Source: RZYY01 sp036794825
Lineage (GTDB): Bacteria > Bacteroidota > Bacteroidia > Bacteroidales > 4484-276
NCBI GenBank assembly: GCA_036794825.1
Contig: DAIRGA010000003.1
Location: 62,001 to 126,000 of the forward strand
Reading direction: 5' to 3'
DNA: 64,000 nucleotides
Shown here: one piece after another, positions 25,424-33,967 of the stretch
How positions within the stretch are numbered: position 1 is the first letter of the stretch
Layout of the letters: the number at the start of each line of letters is the position of its first letter
Notes under the pieces: generated by a model
Seen by the model: the letters and a program-made list of their open reading frames with translations, nothing else
Told to the model about the DNA's origin: nothing
Database searches by the model: none
Translations under genes and position numbers: made by a program

Positions 25424-25576
25424 CTATAAAGGAACTAATGTTTGCTTGATAATGCTTTCGACTGCAAATAGCAGGATGAGGAATGCGGCCAGTAGTAAAT
25501 AAAATGATGCTTTTGAATTAACATTCAACTTCTCGCTGTTTCCGATTGCCAAAAGCAGATTTCTGATGCTTGCCAT
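25424..25576 (-). CDS. Unreported small membrane protein (50 residues)
   Basis: A 51-codon frame, too short for most gene finders: ATG at 25576, TAG at 25424. The product starts MASIRNLLLAIGNSEKLN, continues with a short polar linker and then one strong membrane helix (about residues 25-44, FYLLLAAFLILLFAVESI), and ends KQTLVPL. The N-terminal amphipathic stretch would lie on the cytosolic face. I do not recognise the family. Support: a proper signal-like hydrophobic block, no competing frame, and a dedicated rho-independent terminator downstream on the same strand. It is divergent from the ECF sigma factor gene, with a 12-bp inverted repeat in the gap. Function cannot be inferred. Confidence 0.55.
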   Translation of the reverse strand: MASIRNLLLAIGNSEKLNVNSKASFYLLLAAFLILLFAVESIIKQTLVPL

Positions 25577-25619
25577 GAACTTTTGTTTTGTTTGTTGCTA
25601 AGATGAATGATCTACGGAA

Positions 25620-25709
25620 TTGGTTGCGTTGCGGGCAAAAATTTTTCAAAAAGTACCAATGGCTTTTTATCAGCTTTATTTGAATTGATGCAACTCTCAA
25701 CGCAACCAA
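25620..25709. repeat. 12-bp perfect inverted repeat flanking 66 bp
   Basis: TTGGTTGCGTTG at 25620-25631 and its exact reverse complement at 25698-25709. They lie in the gap between the 50-residue protein gene and the ECF sigma factor gene. The spacing suits two half-sites of a looping regulator or the ends of a tiny mobile element; no target-site duplication is clear. Confidence 0.5.
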
Positions 25710-25799
25710 AATTTTTAAATCTTCGTCTAATATATGTCTTTGACAAGCGTTCTTTGAATGTTTTGACTTAATTTGACCAATTCATAATCCGGTTAGAGT

Positions 25800-26354
25800 T
25801 TGGATCAGCAAAAAGTAATTGAAGGGTGCATTAAAGGAAAAGCCAGGGCGCAGGAGGAATTATTCAATCATTTTGCCAACGAAATGTTTGGGGTCTGTAT
25901 CTATTACTCTCCCAACCGTGCCGACGCGGAGGATACGCTGCATGAGGGCTTCCTGAAGGTTTTTCAGAATATCAAATCTTTTAAAGGTGAAGGCTCGCTC
26001 AAAGGTTGGATAAGAAGAATCCTTATTAACACAGCGCTGGAAAAATATCGCAAAAAAAATCCACTTTATCTGCTTGATGATCAGAATATTGATCCGGCTG
26101 ACAACATTGACCGCGACGAGATCATCAGCAACATTAGCGCCGACGACCTCATCGCACTTATCCAGGAGTTGACTCCACAATACAGAATGGTATTCAATCT
26201 TTATGCACTGGAAGGCCTTTCGCATAAAGAGATCGCTGAGAAATTGAATATTTCAGAAGGCACTTCAAAATCGAATCTTGCCCGGGCACGGTCAATTTTG
26301 CAGCAAAAAGTCAAAGCATATTTCTATGTTTCATCAAAAAAACTGAATGTCTGA
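25800..26354 (+). CDS. ECF-type RNA polymerase sigma factor (TTG start)
   Basis: 184 residues. Sigma region 2 (about 20-90: EELFNHFANEMFGVCIYY, RADAEDTLHEGFLKVFQNIKSF, GSLKGWIRRILINTALEKYR) and region 4 (about 120-170: LIQELTPQYRMVFNLYALEGLSHKEIAEKLNISEGT...) are both present; no sigma 1.1 or 3. The start must be the TTG at 25800: an in-frame TAG lies two codons upstream (25794-25796) and the next ATG would remove part of region 2. The rare start may hold expression low. The downstream gene overlaps by 8 bp and encodes its likely anti-sigma partner. Likely role: envelope stress or surface-protein regulation. Confidence 0.92.
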   Translation: MDQQKVIEGCIKGKARAQEELFNHFANEMFGVCIYYSPNRADAEDTLHEGFLKVFQNIKSFKGEGSLKGWIRRILINTALEKYRKKNPLYLLDDQNIDPADNIDRDEIISNISADDLIALIQELTPQYRMVFNLYALEGLSHKEIAEKLNISEGTSKSNLARARSILQQKVKAYFYVSSKKLNV

Positions 26355-27744
26355 AAGAAATTCAAATATTGACAAACTATTTAAGGACTATCTCGTAGGG
26401 TATGAGTCGCAGGCGCCGGAAGGTGCATGGAACAGGCTTAACAACGAGATGCGCAAAAGCCGCAGTGCAGTTACCCTATGGGTATGGCGTGCAGCTGCTG
26501 CCGTTATCCTGCTGCTGCTGACCTTTGCGGCTGGCTATTTCTTTTCAGATTATAAAAAGGCAACAAACACTCAAATTGCCCTCGAAACCTTAATCCCGGA
26601 TCAACCCGAAACTAAAGGACAGGAAATCAAACTGCCGGATAAAACTAAGGAACAAGTTGCCGGACAGATCAAAGCAGAACCAAATATTCAAGCTGACCAA
26701 CCTGCGAAAAAAAGACAAAACCCGGCCTTTTCTACTAAAGATAAAACCTTAGCTTCTGAGGCCAATCAGGCTGAAATTGTTGAAGATCCTGCCTTTGATA
26801 CAGCAATTGTTTCCAATGATTTTCAAGAAGTTGGAGAAGATTATTTGGAAATAATGGAAAGTGAAGCCACAATAGCTGAGGAAGAAATTGCAACCACCGA
26901 AACCATTGCCCCCCAGGAGATACCAACTGATCCGGAGTACCTGAAACAACTGCTTAACCCGGACATGGATTATTATACCGGGCTTGAAGAGAAAGATGAA
27001 AAGTCATCCACCTCCAATTGGAGTTTCGGCCCGCGGGTTGCGCCGGTTTATGCCTATCGTTCGCTCGGGGCTGACAATTCGGGAACTTCGTTTAACAGCT
27101 ATTATAATGAAGTAGAGGATGGAATCATTGCCCTCGGAGCAGCCATCAACCTGAACTACAAATTCAGCAAACGCTGGAGCCTGAACACCGGTATGTACGT
27201 TTCAAGGATAGGACAGGAAAATAACCAGGTTTACGCAGTGGCCGATCCCGGCGGATCAGGAATGTATAAACTATCTACATCATCCGGTGCGGTTTATATT
27301 AATCCTAAGAAGTTTGAATCGGTTATGATACAACAGCAGGTTTCAGCTAAAGACACAATACCCGGTGGGTACCTGGTGAATGGTTCTTTTGTGCAGAACC
27401 TCGATTATTTTGAAGTACCTTTTGTGATGCAGTACAAGGTAATGGATCAGCGATTTTCGGTAAACATCCTCGGTGGTCTGAGCCCCGGTGTTCTTGTGAA
27501 CAATCGCTCGTATTTTGAGAATGATGGCCAGAAACTGCAAACCGGCATTGTTGAAAATGTTAATCCGACCATTCTCAACAGCCTGCTTGGTATCGGGTTT
27601 GATTATTCGATTTCAAAGAAGGTTTCCATCAACATGGAACCGACTTTTAAATATTCGCTAAGTCCGATAAGTACTGAAGGAAATACGAACAACCACCCGT
27701 ATTCTTTCTCCTGGTTCACAGGAATCACCTACAGATTTTATTAG
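26347..27744 (+). CDS. Anti-sigma-like protein with a C-terminal outer-membrane-type barrel domain
   Basis: 465 residues. Residues 1-42 are cytosolic and resemble the short sigma-binding segment of Bacteroidetes anti-sigma proteins (IDKLFKDYLVGYESQAPEGAW). One membrane helix follows (44-66), then an acidic, Pro/Gln-rich spacer (~70-215). The ~250-residue C-terminal part consists of alternating beta strands (WSFGPRVAPVYAYR, INLNYKFSKRWSLNTGMYVS, SFSWFTGITYRFY), ending in a terminal aromatic like PorT-type barrels. An inner-membrane helix and an outer-membrane barrel in one chain could bridge the two membranes through the long spacer. Translationally coupled to the sigma factor by an 8-bp overlap, so anti-sigma function is likely but not shown. 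Confidence 0.75.
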   Translation: MSERNSNIDKLFKDYLVGYESQAPEGAWNRLNNEMRKSRSAVTLWVWRAAAAVILLLLTFAAGYFFSDYKKATNTQIALETLIPDQPETKGQEIKLPDKTKEQVAGQIKAEPNIQADQPAKKRQNPAFSTKDKTLASEANQAEIVEDPAFDTAIVSNDFQEVGEDYLEIMESEATIAEEEIATTETIAPQEIPTDPEYLKQLLNPDMDYYTGLEEKDEKSSTSNWSFGPRVAPVYAYRSLGADNSGTSFNSYYNEVEDGIIALGAAINLNYKFSKRWSLNTGMYVSRIGQENNQVYAVADPGGSGMYKLSTSSGAVYINPKKFESVMIQQQVSAKDTIPGGYLVNGSFVQNLDYFEVPFVMQYKVMDQRFSVNILGGLSPGVLVNNRSYFENDGQKLQTGIVENVNPTILNSLLGIGFDYSISKKVSINMEPTFKYSLSPISTEGNTNNHPYSFSWFTGITYRFY

Positions 27745-27788
27745 ACCTTTCAGAATCTCCCTAAATTTGCTTCAAAATTATTTTATTT

Positions 27789-28496
27789 CTACTGAAGCCC
27801 CTTCACACGTGGCAATGCAGCAATAAAGTCCTTCAGGTAAAAGGGTTCAAAATAGGCTACATTTTCAAATTTACGACTTACGAATTTTTCTTCAGCCAAT
27901 GCGGCCATATACTGTGCTGAGGGGTGAAAACCATCAAGGAAGAAAGCATTTGGATTGTTGGCCAATACAGTTTTACATTTTGCAGCGCCATCTCCGCCAA
28001 AAACCACCAAACCTTTTGTTAATTCTCCCGCAAATGAGGATTCATCAATGATTTCGGCTTTAATCTCTCTTAACTGCTGATTAGTTGAGCTATAAAGTGC
28101 GGAGTAAACTTCCATCCTTCGGGCGTCAATCATCGGGCAAAAAAATACCCGAGTTGCTTGATCGTTTTCCTTATGAAAAATCTCTTTCATCCCGGCAGCC
28201 ATGGCTTGCAGCGTGCTGATGGCCAGAAGGGGTTTGTCCAGAGCATAGCAAAGCCCTTTTGCTACCGAAACCCCAATCCGAAGACCGGTGTAGGAACCAG
28301 GTCCCATGCTCACAGCCACCGCATCAATAGATGACGGTTTCAGTTCCGACTTCGTCAGCAAGTCATTTATCATCAGCGTAACTAATTGCGAATGAGCGTT
28401 TTTTTCGTTGCCCTCTTTTACCAATAGCTCACCTGCGCCACTTAAAGCTACCGAGCAGAATTGCGTGGCGGTTTCGATATTAAGTATAATGGCCAT
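27789..28496 (-). CDS. tsaB: tRNA N6-threonylcarbamoyladenosine synthesis protein TsaB
   Basis: 235 residues. TsaB is an ASKHA-fold protein that dimerises with TsaD and helps transfer threonylcarbamoyl to A37 of tRNAs reading ANN codons. Visible marks: ILNIETATQFCSVALS at the N-terminus and VSMGPGSYTGLRIGVSVAKGL, the TsaB/TsaD signature; the metal-binding HxxxH of TsaD is absent, as expected for TsaB. It follows gcvP by 18 bp on the same strand and is probably cotranscribed with it. It is convergent with the anti-sigma gene. Confidence 0.93.
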   Translation of the reverse strand: MAIILNIETATQFCSVALSGAGELLVKEGNEKNAHSQLVTLMINDLLTKSELKPSSIDAVAVSMGPGSYTGLRIGVSVAKGLCYALDKPLLAISTLQAMAAGMKEIFHKENDQATRVFFCPMIDARRMEVYSALYSSTNQQLREIKAEIIDESSFAGELTKGLVVFGGDGAAKCKTVLANNPNAFFLDGFHPSAQYMAALAEEKFVSRKFENVAYFEPFYLKDFIAALPRVKGLQ

Positions 28497-28514
28497 GAAA
28501 AAGGATTTCGACGA

Positions 28515-31394
28515 TTAGCCTTGCGAAGCCTGGATCTCGGCGGGAGTAAAACTCTGACAGGTGCAGATCAGGTTTCTGTCGCCATAAGCATCGTCAATCC
28601 GTGTTACAGGGGGCCAGTATTTATCTGACTTGCTGCATCCCTTCGGAAAGGCTGCTTTTGAACGTGAATACGGAGCGAACCACTCTTCGGAAGTAACCAT
28701 ACAGGATGTATGAGGTGCATTTTTCAGGACATTATTTTTGGGATCAGCGTTGCCTTCCACAATCTCATCAATTTCCATTCTGATCGAAATCATTGCATCC
28801 ACAAAACGTTTAAGCTCTACAAGAGGCTCACTTTCAGTGGGCTCGACCATGAGCGTGCCATGCACCGGGAATGCTACTGTGGGTGCGTGGAAACCATAAT
28901 CCATCAATCGTTTGGCAATGTCAATCACACTGATACCGGCAGTTTTACTGAATTCGTTGCAATCAATAATCATTTCATGTCCCACCCGGTCATTTTTGCC
29001 AGAGTAAAGAATTCTGTAATGGTCTTTCAAAGCATTTTTGAGGTAATTGGCACTAAGAATGGCAATTTTCGTAGCCAGGGTTAAGCCATTGCCACCCAGC
29101 AATTTGATGTATCCGTAGGAGATGGGTAAAATCATGGCACTGCCAAAAGGCGCAGAGGAAACAGCAGAGATAGCATCTCTTCCACCGGTTTTTACTATTT
29201 GGTGGCCAGGTAGAAAGGGAACCAGATGTTTTGCCACACCGATAGGACCAACGCCAGGTCCGCCACCGCCATGAGGAATGGCAAAAGTTTTATGCAGATT
29301 AAGATGGCACACATCAGCACCGATGATACCAGGGTTTGTAAGACCCACCTGAGCGTTCATGTTGGCGCCATCCATGTAAACCTGTCCGCCATGCTCATGA
29401 ACAATATTGATGATCTCCATCACATCCTGTTCAAAAATACCATGAGTGGAAGGATAGGTAATCATCAGGGCTGCAAGGCTTTCCTTGAATTTTTCAGCTT
29501 TCTCGCGCAAGTCTGTCAGGTCAATATTTCCTTCAGGGTCCGATTTTACCACAATAACCTCCATCCCGGCCATAACGGCGCTTGCCGGATTGGTGCCGTG
29601 CGCCGATGCAGGAATCAGACAGATGTTACGATGACCCTGACCGGTTTTTATCAGGTATTCGCGAATTACCAAAAGGCCGGTATATTCTCCTGCAGCGCCT
29701 GAATTGGGCTGAAAGGAAACCGCAGCAAAACCGGTAATTTCACAGAGATCTATTTCAAGTTGCTGGATCAGTTCGTGATAACCTGCGGCCTGGTCGCCAG
29801 GAACAAAAGGATGCAAGCTATTGAACTCAGGCCACGAAAGCGAGAAAAGTTCTGCTGCTGCATTCAGTTTCATGGTGCAGGAGCCGAGCGGAATCATCGT
29901 CCGGTTCAGCGCCAGATCGCGGTTTTCGAGTCTTTTCATGTAACGCATCATCTCAGTTTCAGAATGATAGCTGTTAAAAACCGGGTCGGTCATGAAAGCG
30001 GACGTTCTCTTCAGATTTTCAGGCAAACGCATTCCGGAGGTCATTGCCGGAGTATTTGCTTCACGGCCGGCAGCAAATGCAAACACTTTGATTATACGGC
30101 CAATATCCTCAATGCTTGTAGTTTCGTCGAGGCTAATGCCAATCAAATGATCATGATATCTGAAGTTAATTTGATTTTCAAGGGCAATTTTTCTAACATT
30201 ATCTATTTCAATGCTTTTGGGAAGTTCGATAGAAAGCGTGTCGAAGAAGAATTTGTTTTTCTGTTTAAAACCAAGATTTTCAAGAGCATCCGACAAAGTT
30301 ACAGCCAGGTCATGTATATGAGCAGCAATCTTTTTGATGCCCTCTGGTCCATGATAAGTGCCATACATTCCGGCCATAATAGCCAGCAAAGCCTGCGCAG
30401 TGCATATGTTTGAGGTAGCTTTTTCACGTTTAATGTGTTGCTCGCGGGTCTGCAAAGCCATTCTCAAGGCGGGGTCGCCATTGGAATCTACTGATATACC
30501 TATAATTCTACCGGGAAGATTTCGTTTGAAATCCACTTTAGCAGCAAAGAAAGCTGCATGCGGACCGCCAAATCCCATCGGCACACCAAAACGCTGACTT
30601 GAACCCAGCACTATATCGGCGCCCCACTCACCCGGAGGGGTCAGTAATGAAAGACTGAGCAAATCTGCCGCAACTGCTACAAAAACGCCATTGTCATGAG
30701 CACGCTGCGTAAAACTGGCAAAATCATGAATTTCGCCACGTTGATCTGTGTATTGAACGATGGCGCCAAACACACCCTTTGCAAATTCGAAAGAGGCGGC
30801 ATCGCCAATTATAAGTTCGATATTGAGTGGTATTGCACGTGTTTTTATCACGTCAATAGTTTGGGGAAAGAGGCCGTCGGAAACAAAAAATTTATTTGCA
30901 CCCGCCTTTATTGCCTCTCTCGATCGTGAGTTGTAAATCATAATCATTGCTTCGGCGGCGGCTGTTCCCTCGTCAAGCAGGGAGGCGTTGGCAATGGGTA
31001 GCCCGGTGAGGTCGGAAATCATTGTCTGGAAGTTGAGCAATGCCTCGAGCCTTCCCTGCGATATCTCAGCCTGGTAAGGTGTATAAGCGGTGTACCAGCC
31101 CGGGTTTTCGAGTATGTTACGCTGAATTACTCCTGGCAGAATGGTATTGTAATACCCCAGTCCGATGTAGGTTTTAAACAAATGATTTTTTGCTCCCAAC
31201 GATTTCAGATGCGCCAGGTACTCGTATTCATTAATTCCGTCAGGAAGATTCAAGGGCTGCTTCATCCGGATCTTTGCGGGAATAGTTTCGTCAATCAACT
31301 GTTCGAGAGTGGAAGCGCCAATCAGTTTGAGCATTTCCGGGTAATCCTTTTCAGCAATTCCATTGTGGCGTGTTACGAAATTGTTAGTCAGCAT
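28515..31394 (-). CDS. gcvP: Glycine dehydrogenase (decarboxylating), P-protein, single-chain form
   Basis: 959 residues, the full-length fused type with homologous N- and C-terminal halves. It decarboxylates glycine with PLP and passes the aminomethyl group to lipoylated GcvH. Marks: FVTRHNGIAEKDYPEML at the start, SNICTAQALLA, PLGSCTMKLNAAAE, SFQPNSGAAGEYTGL and the PLP Lys702 in LNLHKTFAIPHGGGGPG. No gcvH or gcvT is in the window. With the threonine dehydrogenase/Kbl pair 4 kb away, it completes a route from threonine through glycine to methylene-folate. A -7 element lies upstream. Confidence 0.96.
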   Translation of the reverse strand: MLTNNFVTRHNGIAEKDYPEMLKLIGASTLEQLIDETIPAKIRMKQPLNLPDGINEYEYLAHLKSLGAKNHLFKTYIGLGYYNTILPGVIQRNILENPGWYTAYTPYQAEISQGRLEALLNFQTMISDLTGLPIANASLLDEGTAAAEAMIMIYNSRSREAIKAGANKFFVSDGLFPQTIDVIKTRAIPLNIELIIGDAASFEFAKGVFGAIVQYTDQRGEIHDFASFTQRAHDNGVFVAVAADLLSLSLLTPPGEWGADIVLGSSQRFGVPMGFGGPHAAFFAAKVDFKRNLPGRIIGISVDSNGDPALRMALQTREQHIKREKATSNICTAQALLAIMAGMYGTYHGPEGIKKIAAHIHDLAVTLSDALENLGFKQKNKFFFDTLSIELPKSIEIDNVRKIALENQINFRYHDHLIGISLDETTSIEDIGRIIKVFAFAAGREANTPAMTSGMRLPENLKRTSAFMTDPVFNSYHSETEMMRYMKRLENRDLALNRTMIPLGSCTMKLNAAAELFSLSWPEFNSLHPFVPGDQAAGYHELIQQLEIDLCEITGFAAVSFQPNSGAAGEYTGLLVIREYLIKTGQGHRNICLIPASAHGTNPASAVMAGMEVIVVKSDPEGNIDLTDLREKAEKFKESLAALMITYPSTHGIFEQDVMEIINIVHEHGGQVYMDGANMNAQVGLTNPGIIGADVCHLNLHKTFAIPHGGGGPGVGPIGVAKHLVPFLPGHQIVKTGGRDAISAVSSAPFGSAMILPISYGYIKLLGGNGLTLATKIAILSANYLKNALKDHYRILYSGKNDRVGHEMIIDCNEFSKTAGISVIDIAKRLMDYGFHAPTVAFPVHGTLMVEPTESEPLVELKRFVDAMISIRMEIDEIVEGNADPKNNVLKNAPHTSCMVTSEEWFAPYSRSKAAFPKGCSKSDKYWPPVTRIDDAYGDRNLICTCQSFTPAEIQASQG

Positions 31395-31438
31395 GTTATG
31401 ATATTATTTTACAAGTTTAAGGTAAACAAACGTGGGCG

Positions 31439-31446
31439 CAAAGGTA
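31439..31446 (-). promoter_or_regulatory. Bacteroidetes -7 element for gcvP-tsaB
   Basis: Minus-strand TACCTTTG, an exact TAnnTTTG match, 44 bp upstream of the ATG. The segment TTGTTTACCTT occurs twice here, once over this element and once in the leader. No glycine riboswitch is visible in the 215-bp gap. Confidence 0.5.
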
Positions 31447-31609
31447 AACAACTTTGACCTATTTTTTGTCTTTTTGTGAATGAAATAACGAATGAAATCA
31501 AATTATTGAAAACCTTTGTAAGATTGATGAATGGCAAGGTCTAAAGAGGCTCAGGGGGGATCTTTTGTAGTCATCCCCGGGGTTGTTCTCCACTAAAATC
31601 AATGAGACG

Positions 31610-32980
31610 CTACCTGCTTTTCAGCATCTGGATAAAATCTGAGATGCTCATCAAAGACTGTTCGCCGGATATCATATTCTTCACAGTTAACTGGTTACGA
31701 CTGATTTCGTCTTTACCAACCAGCACCACAAAGGGAATCTGTTTTTTATCGGCATAAGCCATTTGTTTTTTCATTTTAGCGGGTTCTGGAAACAGTTCAG
31801 CGCTAATGCCGGCGTGTCTTATCTTGGCAATGTGTTGAAGACAAACCTTTTGCTCCTCTTCGCCGAAATTGACAAAAAATACCTTGGACGAGATTCCTTC
31901 GCCAGCCGGGAAAAGAGCAAGCTCGTTCATCACATCAAAAATCCTGTCGGCGCCAAACGAAACCCCCACACCGGAGGTTCCAGGCATGCCAAAAATACCC
32001 GTCAGATCGTCGTAACGGCCTCCGCCACAGATACTTCCCATGCTGACATTTTTTGCTTTCACTTCGATGATGGCGCCGGTGTAATAATTGAGTCCGCGTG
32101 CCAGGGTGAGGTCAAGCTCTATTTCGGTTTCGGGAAGCAAATCAGCTGCAATGCCAAGTATGTATTGCATTTCAGCGATTCCTTTCAGCCCTGTTTCGCT
32201 GGATTTCAACTCGTTTTGAAGCTGGGTTAGTTTTTCGGCTGAAGAACCGGAAATAGCCAGTACGGGTTGCAATTTTTCGACTGCTTCCTGCGAAACCCCT
32301 TTCAAGATAAGTTCTTCGTTAACCTTCTCCAGACCCACTTTTTCCATTTTATCAATAGCAACAGTGATGTCAAGAATTTTATCAGCCTCGCCGATAATTT
32401 CAGCAATTCCCGCCAGTATCTTCCTGTTATTCAGTTTGATGACGATGTTTATTCCAAGTTTTTGAAAAACATCAGAAATCACCTGCAGCAGTTCAACTTC
32501 ATTGAGCAGTGAGTCGCTACCAATTACATCCACATCGCACTGGTAAAATTCGCGGTAGCGGCCTTTCTGCGGGCGGTCGGCGCGCCAGACCGGTTGTATC
32601 TGGTAGCGTTTAAAGGGAAAGGTGAGGTCGTTGCGGTACTGAACCACATACCGGGCGAAAGGAACGGTGAGGTCGTAGCGAAGCCCCTTCTCAGTAATTC
32701 TTGCTGAAAGTGAATTAAGTTCACGCTTTTCGAGTTCACCGGCGTCAACAGTACTAAGAAAATCGCCCGAATTTAAAATACGGAAAAGCAGTTTATCGCC
32801 TTCTTCGCCATATTTGCCAAGCAGGGTGGAGAGGTTTTCCATCGCCGGAGTCTCGATGGGCTGGTAGCCATACAATTGAAAAACCTGCCTGATGTGGTCG
32901 AAAATGAAATTTCGTTTCACCATTTCGGCGGGTGAAAAATCACGTGTTCCTTTTGGAATGGATGGTTTTTGAATTGACAT
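31610..32980 (-). CDS. hisS: Histidine--tRNA ligase
   Basis: 456 residues, a class II aminoacyl-tRNA synthetase. Motif 2 region: RYDLTVPFARYVVQYR with PVWRADRPQKGRYREFYQCD. The histidine-specific block ARGLNYYTGAIIEV, the GGGRYDDL stretch, motif 3 (GVSFGADRIFDVM) and the C-terminal anticodon-binding domain (~360-456) are all present. It attaches histidine to tRNA-His in the cytosol. It starts 19 bp after the stop of the cupin gene and is likely cotranscribed with it. Confidence 0.96.
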   Translation of the reverse strand: MSIQKPSIPKGTRDFSPAEMVKRNFIFDHIRQVFQLYGYQPIETPAMENLSTLLGKYGEEGDKLLFRILNSGDFLSTVDAGELEKRELNSLSARITEKGLRYDLTVPFARYVVQYRNDLTFPFKRYQIQPVWRADRPQKGRYREFYQCDVDVIGSDSLLNEVELLQVISDVFQKLGINIVIKLNNRKILAGIAEIIGEADKILDITVAIDKMEKVGLEKVNEELILKGVSQEAVEKLQPVLAISGSSAEKLTQLQNELKSSETGLKGIAEMQYILGIAADLLPETEIELDLTLARGLNYYTGAIIEVKAKNVSMGSICGGGRYDDLTGIFGMPGTSGVGVSFGADRIFDVMNELALFPAGEGISSKVFFVNFGEEEQKVCLQHIAKIRHAGISAELFPEPAKMKKQMAYADKKQIPFVVLVGKDEISRNQLTVKNMISGEQSLMSISDFIQMLKSR

Positions 32981-32999
32981 TTAATTGAATATTAGTAGG

Positions 33000-33470
33000 T
33001 TACAATCCAACTTTTTGAAGAAGCGACTGCATGTAGTCCGCCACTTCAGGGTCACCTTCGGCAGGCGCCCAGGGTGCGAAATTTTTAGCCGTAAGCACCG
33101 AATAAGGACCTGCTTTTATTTCATAAGCCACCGATCCGGACTCAAGCGAAAGCAGGCAGTGGTAGGTTTTTTCAGGAATTTCGACTCCATAGCTACCCTT
33201 TTGAGGATCAAGAATGCAGTGGTGGGTGATGTTGCCTTCGTTATCAAAGGTGAAAACCACAAACCGTCCGCGCAGCGCCAGAAAAACCTCGAACTTGTCA
33301 GGATTTTCGTGCTTGTGGGGCTGGATGTAAGTACCTGGTTCCATGGCATTCAGCATGCGGTGCAGCAGATCTTCATGAGTAGGGTGAAAATTGAAATTTT
33401 TTCTCAGCCGCGGCAGCGATTTTGCCAGCGCAGTGTTTTTGTCGAGCAATGCATCATCAATTCGCTTCAT
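33000..33470 (-). CDS. WbuC family cupin-fold metalloprotein
   Basis: 156 residues. The N-terminus MKRIDDALLDKNTALAKSLP and RLRKNFNFHPTHEDLLHRML matches the WbuC family. The cupin motif supplies metal ligands (PHKHENPDKFEVFLALRG: two His and Glu, with the later His in EKTYHCLLSLE). WbuC is found in some E. coli O-antigen clusters, but its reaction is unknown. Here it is not in a sugar cluster; it precedes hisS on the same strand with a 19-bp gap. A -7 element is placed 22 bp before its start. Confidence 0.85.
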   Translation of the reverse strand: MKRIDDALLDKNTALAKSLPRLRKNFNFHPTHEDLLHRMLNAMEPGTYIQPHKHENPDKFEVFLALRGRFVVFTFDNEGNITHHCILDPQKGSYGVEIPEKTYHCLLSLESGSVAYEIKAGPYSVLTAKNFAPWAPAEGDPEVADYMQSLLQKVGL

Positions 33471-33492
33471 TCAGATTGAATTATATCGTTGG

Positions 33493-33500
33493 CAAAAGTA
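33493..33500 (-). promoter_or_regulatory. Bacteroidetes -7 element for wbuC-hisS
   Basis: Minus-strand TACTTTTG, an exact match, leaving a ~17-nt leader before the ATG at 33470. Confidence 0.5.
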
Positions 33501-33576
33501 CCCAAAATGACAAACATCAGCCCTGACCGGCTTGTTCAACAGCCTCCGTCAATTAATCGCAACAGTTTTGTTTCGC

Positions 33577-33584
33577 TACATTTG
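33577..33584 (+). promoter_or_regulatory. Bacteroidetes -7 element for the SMR transporter
   Basis: TACATTTG on the plus strand, 12 bp before the ATG at 33596, implying a very short leader. No guanidine riboswitch is visible upstream. Confidence 0.45.
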
Positions 33585-33595
33585 CCGAAAAAAAA

Positions 33596-33922
33596 ATGAG
33601 CTGGATATTGCTGATTGCTGCGGGGTTGTGCGAGGTAGGATTTACTTTCTGCCTCGGAAAAGCAAAGGAATCAACCGGGGATGAGGCAACCTGGTGTTAC
33701 GCCGGATTTGTCTTCTTCCTGGCGCTAAGTATGCTTTTGCTCATCAGGGCCACCCGCGAAATTCCGCTGGGGACTGCATATGCGGTGTGGACCGGAATCG
33801 GCGCAGTGGGAACGGTACTGGTCGGTATTGTCATTTTTAAAGAACCCGCCGAATTCTGGAGGCTCTTTTTTATCACCACACTGATTGCCTCTGTTGTTGG
33901 CCTGAAGGTAGTTTCCAACTGA
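33596..33922 (+). CDS. sugE: SMR family transporter, SugE/Gdx guanidinium-exporter type
   Basis: 108 residues with four membrane helices, the standard SMR length. The conserved membrane-embedded Glu is Glu13 (AAGLCEVGFTF). The run GTAYAVWTGIGAVGTVLVGI is nearly identical to E. coli Gdx (SugE), favouring guanidinium/proton antiport over broad multidrug export. SMR proteins work as antiparallel dimers in the inner membrane. The gene is a single unit, divergent from wbuC and followed 45 bp later by the interrupted metallo-hydrolase gene. Confidence 0.9.
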   Translation: MSWILLIAAGLCEVGFTFCLGKAKESTGDEATWCYAGFVFFLALSMLLLIRATREIPLGTAYAVWTGIGAVGTVLVGIVIFKEPAEFWRLFFITTLIASVVGLKVVSN

Positions 33923-33967
33923 ATGGGTAATTGTGAACAAAAACCCGGCCTGTTGTTTATTTAGGCC

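Noticed and set aside
25403..25429. Eight-codon frame MKKLLFLL near the small membrane gene
   Set aside because: Too short to judge; it lies antisense to the 3' untranslated part of the small gene and next to a simple 16-bp palindrome.
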